Positions 47,740-58,991 of a stretch of 64,000 bases of DNA are shown here, piece after piece (position 1 is the first letter of the stretch; each line of letters opens with the position of its first letter). This stretch comes from Calliphora vicina (Eukaryota > Arthropoda > Insecta > Diptera > Calliphoridae): positions 171,102,726-171,166,725 of the forward strand of contig NC_088780.1 of NCBI RefSeq assembly GCF_958450345.1, read 5' to 3'. The notes under the pieces are model-generated. The model ran no database searches. It was not told where the DNA came from and worked only from the letters and a program-made list of their open reading frames with translations. Both the position numbers and the translations under genes were made by a program.

Positions 47740-47830
47740 TTATTACGAGAGCAGAAAAACCGCTGTGGTTGGGAACACAGCGTATAAGCGCCAGCGCCCC
47801 AAAATTCTCTCATAGAGCATCCTTTTGTTG
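47740..47830 (+). promoter_or_regulatory. possible promoter-like GC-richer patch
   Basis: This ~90-bp patch is clearly less AT-rich than its surroundings. It contains the inverted repeat CGCTGTG...CACAGCG (about 47761-47782), then TATAAGCGCCAGCGCCCC and TCTCTCATAGAG about 25-35 bp further on. TATA followed by a weak initiator-like CATAG at about the right distance is suggestive only. Transcription start data are needed. Confidence 0.22.
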
Positions 47831-49189
47831 TTTCTATTCAATGCGTATCTACTCCCATCTAAATGAAACGGATAAGAGAATCCAAACATTTGTTTACGTT
47901 CGTTGATGGAAGAAACCGGAGCAAAATAAAATAGAACTGAATACATACATATGCATGTTCATTATATTAGGAAAGCAAAATAAAATACAACACAATACAA
48001 TACAACACAACGAAACAAACCAAACCAAACCGAAAAACAACAATGTGAAGAAACAGTAAGAAATTTTTGAGTTGAATTCGTCAGGATAATATTTTTTATA
48101 TAAATCTGGTTAGAATCGGTATTTCGTTATGTGTCGTTCTTCTTGTTTTTGTTTTTGCGTTTTCTTAGACTCTGTTTTCATCTTCTCAGAAAAAAACATT
48201 TACTGAGGAAATGAAACTGAAACACATTGAGTTGGATGTCTGTCAGATGTTAGTTTGAAAAGTGCTTTCATAACGTTCGGTACGCATTCATTTTTAAACT
48301 TACGGTTCTTTTCACATACTAAATGGCTAAAAGGGATAACCGAATAATATTATCCAGTAAACAAATATGAATGCTTAATATTAAACAATGTATTTTTGAA
48401 TATTAAATCACAAATCGACAAAATTAATTGAAAACAAAAAAGAAAATTACTAATATACAAAATCATTAAGAAGTGCATCATCATTGTACTTAAGTGTTTT
48501 AAAATAGTATTTCAAAAACGGTGTGTTGAGTTCCTTCCTCATCCTTCGTCATAGTTAAGTCTAGAAGTTTAATTCTAACTAATTATACTCACTCACTCAC
48601 ACACGCACTTTAGAACTCTTGCCCCCACGATAAGAGTATGTGTATGCATTATTCAGAAAATCCAAAATAAAAAACAAATAAAAAAAAATAAATAAAAATA
48701 ATCTTTATAACCACTATTGCATTGACACAGATATGTATACTGCACCAAGTCACACACATACAATATAAATACGAAAAAAGATGAATATAAAACCCTTCGG
48801 TTAAAGTGATAGTGATGCCAGGTGATGGTTTTTAGTCCTTTACACCACTCTACACATGTGTGCGTGCTAGTATTTACTGCATACTGTTGTGTCTGTTGAA
48901 CTCATAAAGTATTTGATGTACTAGTAAAACACATGCCACGCATACCAAAACTTCCAGAAATGGTCATTATTTACCATTCACTTTTAGTGGTAAAACGTTG
49001 TTAAAATCACACATATGGAAGGAATGCTCGAGTGTATGCCTGAATGTGCATGCAAACTCATACAAACTGATACATTTGCAACTACATCGTAAGTGTGAAT
49101 GCGAATGTGTGTGTGTCTGTATTCTCGAGTGTAAAATACTTGCAAAATCAAAATGTACGAAGTGATGTGGCTGCTGTTGTAATGAGAAC

Positions 49190-49433
49190 AATCAAAAAAG
49201 AAGAAAACTGAAAACAGAAAACAAAACGTGCATACTAAGTGAAAAATAAAAAGCGGAAAATATTAAATAAAAATTTTCTATATAAAAATCATAACGTGCA
49301 TTGGATTAATAATCATCTTAACAACATAAATAGTGAATGCTAATACAATCTAATACTGAAACAAAGATTTCAACACAATTCAAGAGCTTAAAACAACAAT
49401 CTATTAAGTGATATTTGATCGCTGCAACAAAGG
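49190..49433 (+). other. possible untranslated exon ending in a splice donor
   Basis: The A-rich, T-poor stretch (AAAACAGAAAACAAAACG, CAACACAATTCAAGAGC) resembles fly 5' leaders. It ends GCAACAAAG|GTAAATATG, a good donor match. There is no open frame. No transcript evidence can be read from the sequence alone. Confidence 0.22.
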
Positions 49434-50290
49434 TAAATATGAAAATATTTATTGACACTTTGTGTCTAATAAGAATAAAATGGTCCATTAATATAAAATA
49501 TTAATAGCGCCATCTAAATATAAAATGTTTGTTCTAATTCAAACTTAACCGTTCTAAGTGTCAGTTGATCATTAGTTGATGTCGAGAGCACATTTTCTAT
49601 GTATAAAAATGTTTTCAGATCCAATAGACAACGATTTTTATTTGAAAATTTAAGTCAATATTTTGTAATTTATTGCAAGAAGTGACTTATATTTATATAA
49701 AATATTATCAAAAAATACCTCGTGAGGCCTTTTCATAGCTTATGTTCCTACTGTTTTTATGTTGTATTTGTTTTTTGTTATATTTGTTTTAGTTCATGTT
49801 ATATTTGTTTATTTTATGTTACTTTACCTTTTTAGAAATTAATTGTATTGATTTTTATATATATGTTTTATATGTTTTGGTTAAGAATTATGTAAAAGTT
49901 TGTTTTTTTAAGAGCATATTTTAAAGTTTTTACTGCATATTTAAAGCGCTTAAAACGCTTTTTTTAGAGCGGTTTCCCTGGTTATAATAAATGCTGTCTC
50001 TAAATCATAAAATATCTTAACTTTTTTTTACAAAATTAATGGGCTTAAGAACGAAATAAAGAAATATCCAACAAATTTTTATTCTGTACTAATCTACTAC
50101 TACTCTTCCATATGAAATATAGCATTTTGGGATTATTACAGTTTAAGTCTGGTTAATAGATTGTAAAAGATAAAAGCAATTTTTGAAACACACAATTGTA
50201 CATAAATATTCAATATTCATAGTGATATAATAAATTTGAATTTAGTTGAAATAGTGAGAGCTTTTAGGGTTTTGTTTAAAATAATGGAAA

Positions 50291-50374
50291 CAAATTCACA
50301 ATCGGTGTCGTAGCGCTGTCAAATGTTTATGACAAACAATTTACAACGCTACGATACTGCTTGTGAATTGGGCA
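50291..50374. mobile_element. GCCCAATTCAC palindromic MITE, copy 2 (shortened)
   Basis: It shares AATTCACAATCGGTGTCGTA on the left, and GCTACGATACTGC and TGTGAATTGGGC on the right, with 46699-46840. The left terminal GCCC is lost and the centre is reduced. Confidence 0.62.
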
Positions 50375-52409
50375 ACTGTGTTATTGAAATGCAAAAAAGT
50401 TTAGTTCAAATTTAAATGTTAAGTTTAATTTTTACCAAGTTTATTCTCCACATTTTAAGCTCGGAATATGTTTGAATATAGCACTCGATGCAGCTTTTCT
50501 ATATCAATTAGGATTCATAGCTTTTGCAGTACTTATTTCAATAAATTCCGACTTCCAATTATACTTGAACTTCAACCAATTCAGATATAAATAAATATAT
50601 TTTTGTTAAATTGACAAACATTAAGAACATGTACGTCAAGTTTACGTTGCAGTATGAAAAATTAAATTTAATTGGATTTCGTAAATGAACACCAGTCAAT
50701 TAAATAGATTTTCATTTTGATAATTTCAAATAATTAAGTGTAAATGTTACAGTTATTTGTTTGTTATTAAGAAGTCTTTGAGGGACCTTTGTCAAATATT
50801 CGTTTTTTAAGTAGATGTTAAGTTGATTTATATTGCACAGACTTCGCAAAGTACTGTTTTGTTATAAATTGTGTCAAAGAAGAAAGTACATATTTATTAT
50901 ATGTATTTATTCCATCTTTCAAAAAACATACTAAATTAGCGATAATTTTCCATTCCTATTTTATAATTCAGATGGAAGAATATTCAAAAATTTTTTGAAA
51001 AGGTGCAGGGTCCCGATCCTGAAACAAAACGAGGACGTACAATGTCATGATTGCGTGAAAAACAATCTGATTTTAAATATTTTTTGAATTTAAAGAAATG
51101 TTCCACCCGAGTTTCTGAATTAGGAATATTTTGCATTATTTCAGAAACGTTTTTTGATTCTGACATAATGAATCAAAAATTTCTAGAGATATTAGTATTA
51201 CATATAGTATTGATAGTTTGACAATCCATATCTTCAGTGTAGTGAAACGAACTCAATTATCAATTTGGATTTAGAGTTGTTTGAATGATCTACTCAGTTG
51301 ATACAAAGTGTAATGTGACCATAAAATTATTGATTTTTCACCCTTCTGTAGAAATATATTAGGCGGTATATTCTAAAACAAAGGCTTTTCTGATGTTCTA
51401 CTTTTTTTCGTGCAGTAGATTTGAGTCCCTCAAACGAAAAATAACATTGAAGGCAACGGTTAATAATTTATTTAATTATGACTCGTTTATGACATATCCT
51501 ATTAATGTGCGCTCATTAATAACAGAGCAAGATCGAAAACTGATTAAATTCACGTGAATGTTTATCACTAATTTCTTCTCTTACACACTAAGCTTTTCTA
51601 TACTAATTATGGTTAACTCTTTTATTACGCGAATTTGATACTTTGAAGATTTCCTTTGATGATTGGTGTCTTTGATATTATATGCAACATATACATAGTT
51701 TCTGAGAATGTAATTTATGTGAAAAGTTTTTTTTTTAACGACCACAAAATGTTGTATTCGTTATCAGTACTAATTATAAACTACTATAGTGGTTAATCTC
51801 CAATTGGAATAAATGTCACCTAAATAAATTGACAGCTTGTTTTCATACAATGGAAATAATCTTGGAAAAACAACAAAATGTTTTTGCAAGATGAGTTAGT
51901 TAGTTACGAGTTGTCAACCTATGAAAATATTCCAAAAATATGTGGCCGTGGCTTTTGAAATTTTAAATTTTTTTCCTTGCATGAATTACAAACCTAAAGG
52001 TTCTTTAAATGTCAATATTATTTAATAAATACAACTTGTGGCGTTGGTGTTATTAATTTACACAATACTTCTGACAAAGTTCTAATGAAATTTTGATGAA
52101 CTCACACACACAATTAAATGTTTTTAAAATAAAACATTATTTATACGGTTTCTCAGCCTGTGAATCCATACACATAGAAATTTAATTAGAAGTTATGTTT
52201 GTTAATTTATGAACATATAGTAGTTTCAATTTATATTCGTTTATATGACAACATATTGTCGAACACTGTAAATGAATGTTTTATATATTTCGGTGATAAT
52301 AACCACAATTAACATGATTTCTGTTATTAATGGTTACATAATTTAGAGCACGAAAGAAATTATATTAAAATGTTTAAACTATAGATACATTCCTAAACAT
52401 ATTTATATA
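50375..52409. other. AT-rich stretch without recognised genes
   Basis: A 60-codon minus frame at 51166-50984 (MSESKNVSEIMQN...) has even codon usage but no recognised domain. Otherwise there is nothing to annotate. Confidence 0.45.
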
Positions 52410-52713
52410 CATTAGACCGGCTCATAAGAAAATATACCTCAAAATACATTTACCTTGGTTTAAAATATGTTGGGTCTATGATATGATCAAATGATTTAAA
52501 TAAATATTATGTTTTTCTATATCAGGTTGATGAATATAATGAATGAAATACAAAAACTATTTTAATTGGAAATTTCTTTTTAAATAATTTTTTTTTTTAA
52601 ATATAGGCATCCTCTAAACCTTATTCGATTATACTCAAATTTTCAACATTTGGTTTTTAGATGACAACTTTAGATCGAACATCGCAAAAATTCAACATGA
52701 ATACCCCTTAATG
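52410..52713. mobile_element. possible CATTAG-ended element, 304 bp
   Basis: CATTAGACCGGCTCAT on the left and the inverse CATTAAGGGGTATTCA on the right, each next to TA (52408-52409 and 52714-52715). The TIR is very short. The left end also resembles GTTAGACCGGCTC at 6238. Confidence 0.4.
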
Positions 52714-53173
52714 TATACTACAATATATGTATGTCTACATTTATGTATGAATAATTCTCTCACGTTGTATACGTTATTTGGGATTTTCAATTAATTATTA
52801 CGTATACGCGATATAAATACGTATTCAATGAATACTATTCATATACTTCCATAATATTTTGCGCACTTTGAACTGTGATTCCAAATTAAAATCTAGCTGG
52901 ATAAAATTGATTTGGAATCTCTGAATATAAAAATTATACTTAAAAATATCTATATTACGTAGTTTTCGAGTAAATTACAACATATAATTTCACTGCCAAA
53001 ATCTTGAAACACGAGAATAGAAACTATTGTTATCTAAAGTGAAATGCATTTAAGCAGGAATTGTCAAGTGAATTTTCCACAAAATCTCTTCCGTTAAAAT
53101 TGGAAATCAAATCAAAACATGGTAGGATATGATTTCTTTAGAAACATATTTCCTATAAGTTGTCCTAAAAGAT

Positions 53174-53219
53174 AAGTCCGACAAAGCCCATCTAATGATT
53201 GATGGGCTTTGGCGGACTT
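53174..53219. other. 19-bp-stem hairpin
   Basis: AAGTCCGACAAAGCCCATC (53174-53192), an 8-nt loop, then its inverse (53201-53219) with one mismatch. The stem is GC-rich compared with the locality and is followed by TTTATTTTT. It could be a relic of a transposon end or a structured RNA. Confidence 0.7.
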
Positions 53220-53239
53220 TATTTTTGTAAGCTATATAA

Positions 53240-53375
53240 TAGCCGATAGACCAGTCGATTGTGTGCTGGACTATTAATCTGAGGGTTGCGGGTTAAATTC
53301 CCGTCAGAGACTCTGGGTGTATCTGCAGACAAGCAAAACGCTTCGCAGTTTGTGTTTGTTTTAAAAAAAAAATTA
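53240..53375 (+). mobile_element. tRNA-derived SINE
   Basis: A-box-like TAGACCAGTCG (53247-53257) and B-box-like GGTTAAATTCC (53291-53301) span exactly 55 nt, as in a tRNA. The T-arm GCGGG/CCCGT pairs in all five positions. The anticodon arm CTGGA-CTATTAA-TCTGA pairs in four of five with T33, and the nominal anticodon is ATT. The acceptor and D stems do not form, so this is not a functional tRNA. A tRNA-unrelated body (CTCTGGGTGTATCTGCAGAC) and an A-rich tail (AAAAAAAAAATTAAAAATAC) follow. This is the plan of a SINE, which would depend on LINE machinery elsewhere. Confidence 0.65.
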
Positions 53376-55754
53376 AAAATACAATACATTTAACTGGAGT
53401 ATGTGGTTATATGTAATAAAATAAATTAACTACAAGATATTTAGTTCGGTAGAAATTTTGAAACAAAAATTATTTTTTATTTTCATTATCCAGCAAGGGA
53501 CTTCAATTCCGTAGTTTTTGTATCCATAAATATTTTTTAAAACTTCAATTAAATTATATTTGCTTGAGATAAATATGCTTAGAGTGGAACATTTTTGTCA
53601 TATTTGTGATCAGCGTGCCACGTTTTAAGTATGTTTTGCAGGATTTGCAAAATTTAAAATTTACCGAACATATTATAAAAACTCTATGCATTTACAAGAT
53701 AAATTATTGCTTTAACATAGATGGTTTTGAATATTAGTGCCTAAGAAATAGCTCAAAAATTAAAGAACAAAATGAGTTTGTTGAAAATTTGGAAATTAGC
53801 TCGATGCTGCACACATGAATTTATATCGTCATCTGAAATGGAAAGGGCTTAACAACCAAAAAATTCAAAATGTATGTTTTAATGTATTTTTGTACAGCTC
53901 TTTTTTAGCTTCCTATTTTAAAAAATAACGACTTCATTAAAGAAAGGTAATCGTATTTGTAACCGCAATACTTTTCACTTTATTGATGACGATAGGTGCA
54001 TTTGCATTTTAGGTCTTTGATGCAGCTCGAGTATTCACCGTATTAGTATATTTTAAATCTATTGCAACAAAATTCCCCCATAGTTGGAAAACATTAAAAT
54101 ATTCTCTTTTATTGCCATCAATGATTGGTAACTTTTTAATTAATTAAATTTACCACGTTAATTGAAATACACTTATCAAAGTAATTGTGAATGTTTGTGA
54201 ATTAACGACTGTAAATATGTTTAAATTGCAACTTTGATAAAGGTTGCTCATTTGTTGTTTTATTAAAGGTTTTTCTTACGAAATAATCCAAAAGTATTCA
54301 CCCATAACATCAGAACAGAAGCACGCAACATAACCAGAAGCAATGATATTTATGGAAGTAAATGCCATGTAAACCACAAAAGCATTAAATGGAGAACAAT
54401 TACCAGTTTTCCCAAATACCAGAGTAAACCACGAATGAAATAAACAAATGTGAGAATATAAATGTAAAGTCTTTCAAATGATGTTTGTGCGAGTCTCTAA
54501 TAACCACACTCACACATACACATACAAGTAAAAACACACATACTTAGATACATAAACATGCATAAAATAAATAAAGATATTGCGAGAGAAACAAAAATAA
54601 GTAATAATATAAAATACAGCAGAAGAAATTGTAAATAGTGATGGTGACAGACAGATATATTAACCAGAATGAAGCAGAAAAGCAGGAAGAAACGCAAAAA
54701 CTGTCCTCAGAGACCAACTTGAAAATGAAAATAAAACAACAGAACAAGAAGTACTAAAATAAATTTAAATAACAAAACAAGAAAAAATATAACAAAAACA
54801 CCTTAAGAAGAGTTTTTCAACAAAAAAAAGGTTCATTTTACGTGGTTAAAATTAATTTCGAAAACGCTGCCGAGAAATGAGCATCAGAAAATATACAAAA
54901 ATATTTAAATTATACCCCGCTTATTTTTGAGTAATTTTTTATTTTTGCTTATATAAATAACAAAAAATAAAATAAAATATTTTATTTATTTTATTTTCTT
55001 TGGTTTGATTTGGTTTTTTTTCCTGGTAAACAACATTTTCCACTTTAGGTTTTAAACAGAACTTTTTTTATAAAATTGAACTACATAAGTAAACAACAAA
55101 TATTCGTGCACACATTCACATTTACATTCACTTCCATTTACATATACATCTACGTACAAATCTTTGTAGTATATTAGTGTGTGTATCTAGAACAAATTTT
55201 ATTTCAAAACTGACACAATATCATTTATTTATTTATTTTTTTAGATAAAGGGTACAAAAGGCACTTAAAACGCAAAATAAAACAACAACAAAAACAAACT
55301 TTATTTTTTTTATTATTATTTTCCCCCTAAAACAATGTGGGCGCGAGGAAAGACGAGGTCGAACAACAAAAACAGAAAATAATCCGGGAAAGGGAACAGT
55401 GGCAACATATTTTTTGAATTTGATTTATACCGATTTGTTAAAGTGTGTGTGTATTTGTACATGTTGTTTTTACACACATACACACACACACAAAAAAAGG
55501 AAGAAAAAACAAGCAACACAAGTGTACAAAAATTCAAGATTCATGTTGTATGTATAGAATAACAAATTCTTTCAAACAAGTGACACACACGAGAATTGCG
55601 TTAAGAATTTCCTAAAGAATCTTAAGTGTACTTGCAATTTGCTACCACCCTCATCTCCAACCTGCTCCCTCTGGTTCGCCACTCTACTCTATTCTTGTTG
55701 TACTCGATTTATTGTATTTTTTTTTTATTATTTCACAAATCTTTTGCTTTTCAG

Positions 55755-55772
55755 TCATGCTGGAAAAGTATG
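55755..55772 (+). other. possible start-codon microexon after a strong acceptor
   Basis: The tract TTTTTTTTTATTATTTCAC followed by AAATCTTTTGCTTTTCAG (acceptor AG at 55753-55754) is a strong fly-like 3' splice site. It is followed by TCATGCTGGAAAAGTATG and then GTGTAAAG, a plausible donor. In frame it would encode MLEKY plus one base. If the exon ran on, the frame would continue for only 16 more codons to a TAA. The exon is inferred from signals alone. Confidence 0.3.
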
Positions 55773-56709
55773 GTGTAAAGTTTTTTGAATGGTTTTTTTT
55801 TGTGAGCACGATTAACACGCTTTAACAATTACACGAATATAAAATGTTTTCCTTTTTTTAACATTTCATGCGTCACTCCTAATTATAATTATTACACGCG
55901 TTTTATTTTAAATTCCAGCGCATAATTTGGGGAATTTTCGGAAAATCTTCTAATCTGCTAACTTGGCTAAATAATTTTTAATACTGTATTTGTAGCTTAA
56001 ATAATTATATTTCTAATGTTTATGCATTTAAATGATTATACTAGTTATTATACTATTACATGTATATGTAATAAAAACAATAATAAATTGCCTTTAAATT
56101 ACTAACTTTGCCATAGGAGCTGTCGCAATTGTTATCCCATTGAAGAATTTATGACAATGTTTTTAAATGAGGACATCCATAGTACTCTCGAAGTGTTTAG
56201 TTTTTTAACTGAATCAAATTTTACACAATAAAATCTATATAACCATTGCTAAAAACCATACCAAACAGACCGTCATCTAAAAATCAGATACTGAAAATGT
56301 TAGAAAAATTGGAGTGTCCAGATTTTAGTCAATGTAGCAATATTTTCAAAAGGTTTTAATAATGAAAAAAAGAAACATTTAAAAAGTAGTATTTGTATTT
56401 CATTTAACCACATATGTTTAAATATATAAAAAAAACTAAAATTGTCTGGACATCATATACCAATTACCTACCATTAAATCCCAAATTTTATATTTTTAAA
56501 TTTTCTAAAAAATCTAAAAAATATTAATGAGGATCTAAAATTTTAATTTGGCGGATTACGAGAGACACTTATGTTTGTTCAGAAATTTCTCAGAATAATT
56601 TCTTGAAAATACATTTTACAGTCTATTTTTCAATATTTATATAATTTATATAATTTCTAGAATAGCGTTAACACTTTTACCATTACAGCCAACTTAGACC
56701 ACCATTTTA

Positions 56710-56739
56710 AATCGCAATGATGACTTCATCATTGCGATT
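56710..56739. other. perfect 14-bp-arm palindrome
   Basis: AATCGCAATGATGA, CT, then its exact inverse. A mild second hairpin, TAACCCCA/TGGGGTTA, lies at about 56782. Confidence 0.85.
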
Positions 56740-57171
56740 ACGAATATTATTTTAATAATCCTTTTAAAAACTGAATGACTTCTAACCCCAAGAACATGGG
56801 GTTAAAATCATAAAATCGCAAAAAGACTACATTAGGAACTATTAACATATGGTTAAGTACACATTTTCAAGTTTAAACAAAACCTATTTTTGCAATCAAT
56901 TTCAAAATATTGTTCTCGAAATCTCGATTTTCATATGATAAAAAGCATCTGGTTACTCATGCATAGCACTTAAATTTTGCAAAAAGGTTGTTGCGTACAG
57001 GAATGTATCTAAATTGTATATGTTCTACTGTTGGTTTTGGAACGTACGAAGACATAAATAAGTACATAAGTTATATACATACATATGTTTGTATGAAACT
57101 AAATCTGCAAGCAATCAAATAACTAACCAAACAAACAGAAATAGACACATAAACCTGTTTGTGTAGTAGAA

Positions 57172-57190
57172 TAGTAGTAGTAGTAGTAGT
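57172..57190. repeat. (AGT)n trinucleotide microsatellite
   Basis: Six AGT units. Confidence 0.85.
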
Positions 57191-57859
57191 ACTTAAATAT
57201 ATGAACAAGTGCATATGTGTGCTATACTAAATATTGTGTGTCACATATGTTTTAAAGTTTAGCAGAACGATAACGCTCTTGTACAGCATTTGCTACGTGC
57301 CTTTGATAATTAAGTTCTACCTGTATTTTAAACAATTCACTTAAGCATACACAAACATACAAACACAAACACACTTCAATCTCCTCGCCGCACATAAACG
57401 CACATTGGATGGTGTTATCTTGTTTGTACGTTTCTATGCATCAGCAATTGTTGTGCAGCTATTCCAATCGACGTTGCAGTTTCATTATTATGTTGATGCC
57501 ACACTAATGCTGCTTGTTGTTGTGCTCCCCATTCGATTTGTTGCACAAAGTGTTGGTAAAGTTTAAAGTTTTCTTGCCACTAGGAGATTACAAATACAAG
57601 TAAACAACAGTGTTGCCAGAATTTGTCGTATGAAAACAAAATGCTCAAAGAAAATTCTCTAAGTTTCGCACTTTTCTATATAATATTATAATTCAATCAG
57701 TTGTTCGTGATTTTACTGCATTTTTATTTACTTTAAGGCTAAACTAGACCGATTTATACAAGTAGTTTCCAGTTTTCTATGGATAGCTTGAAAAATGATA
57801 ATAAAATAAAAAGATAAAGGGTTAATTTAGTGACATATTTTCCCTATTAATGGTACTTT

Positions 57860-57970
57860 TTGAATATTCTATGTTAATGAAGCTAGAAATATGAAATTAA
57901 GTATATAATGCTGATTGAGAATACAAAATGTGGGTATTTATGGTACTTTTTCTTTATTTCATAATTGCTA
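57860..57970 (+). mobile_element. diverged fragment of the CCGATCGG hAT family
   Basis: ATGGTACTTTTTGAATATTCT and later TGGTACTTTTTCTTTATT resemble the tail of copy 1 (about 13000-13110), in the same order and spacing. No ends are visible. Confidence 0.4.
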
Positions 57971-58209
57971 CGGTCCTTGCTTAAAATACATTTAATTATC
58001 TGTCTATAAGAATACAAAAACATACAATTCTGTTAATTAAATATTTTATATAATTATAATTGTAATGTTTTTGCATTTTTTTTGCATGTCAGACCGAATA
58101 ACGTTAACATTTTACAGTTACGAATTGGTGGCCAAACTTGTTGTTTTCTTCTAGTTGGCACAGATACGATATGTATTTATGTGTGGCAATATCGCAAAAT
58201 ATCTGAAAT

Positions 58210-58983
58210 TAGAGTTTCCAAAAAACCGAAGAATGGAAAACCGATCGGTTTCGGTCGGTTTTGTGATAATTTATTAAGTATCAAGTATTGTAGAAACAAA
58301 ATCAGTTGATAATATAGGCAAAGCTAACAAATTTAAAATTAAAACTTGACGGGTGTTCCAGAGGATAAAGGAAAATTGGTACATTTTCTTTTAATGGTAC
58401 TTTTTTAATATATTAAATCAGTTAACTTTTATACATTAAAGTTGGCTAATATGATTCTCAGTAAAAAAAATTATTAAGAAACGGAGAACTAAACCATACT
58501 AAGGAGTACTTTTTCGTTCTTCAACATGGTACTTTTTACATTTTCTATAATATTGATTCATTTCAACAAATAGATATCTATTAGAACTTAGTTGCTTATG
58601 GAGTAAAAATATTTGGTAATTTTTACCCGTAGATATTGATTTGAAATTAATGTCAGGTTACCTTTTAGGTAAATTTATCTGCTGGGTATTTTACACCGTA
58701 GATATCTAATTGTTGAAGTTACGGACATAAGTCGTTGTTAAAAACACTTTGCATTCATTTTTTTAAATTAAATAAATAAACAGTCATTTGAATTTTAATT
58801 GTCAGGAAATACTTGAATGAATCTTTGGATGAAAAAGTTTGTTTTTCATTTCCAAATTTTTAATGTTTTTACTGAATATAGATTAAAAGTAAAAACCGAA
58901 GAATAATTGTCGGTTTCGGTTTCAGATTTAGGCCTTGAAAAACCGCGGTATCGGTTTCGATTAAAACCGAACACAAAACTCTA
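58210..58983 (+). mobile_element. hAT-type CCGATCGG family, copy 3 (full length, non-autonomous)
   Basis: The 774-bp element has ends TAGAGTTTCC and inverse TAGAGTTTTG, flanked by TCTGAAAT (58202-58209) and TCTTAAAT (58984-58991), an 8-bp target duplication with one difference. Subterminal AAACCGATCGGTTTCGG and other CGGTTT words occur at both ends. No transposase frame is present. It is the most complete of three copies and is itself interrupted by a smaller element (58562-58716). Confidence 0.78.
58562..58716. mobile_element. 155-bp MITE nested in copy 3
   Basis: TTCAACAAATAGATATCTA on the left, and its inverse TTCAACAATTAGATATCTA on the right; inner words TTTTTACCCGTAGATAT and TTTTACACCGTAGATAT recur in the same direction. 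The segment is missing from copy 1 at the corresponding place. Confidence 0.55.
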
Positions 58984-58991
58984 TCTTAAAT

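Larger units (their letters stand above)
46841..50290. other. AT-rich stretch with a GC-richer patch and A-rich leader-like sequence
   Basis: Mostly non-coding. A GC-richer patch lies at about 47740-47830, an A/C-rich pentanucleotide-like tract at 47980-48045, and an A-rich region before GGTAAAT lies at 49190-49433; these are described separately. No exon with a recognised domain is seen. Confidence 0.5.
53376..57849. other. AT-rich stretch with microsatellites and candidate splice site
   Basis: Contains a splice-acceptor-like site (55754), a palindrome (56710-56739), CA tracts near 55440-55490 and (AGT)n at 57172-57190. CAGTGTTGCCAG at 57609 repeats the word seen at 39362. No gene with a recognised domain is seen. 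Confidence 0.5.

Noticed and set aside
53240..53312. Functional tRNA gene with ATT anticodon
   Set aside because: The T-arm and anticodon arm fold, but the acceptor and D stems do not; an A-rich tail and extra body indicate a SINE.
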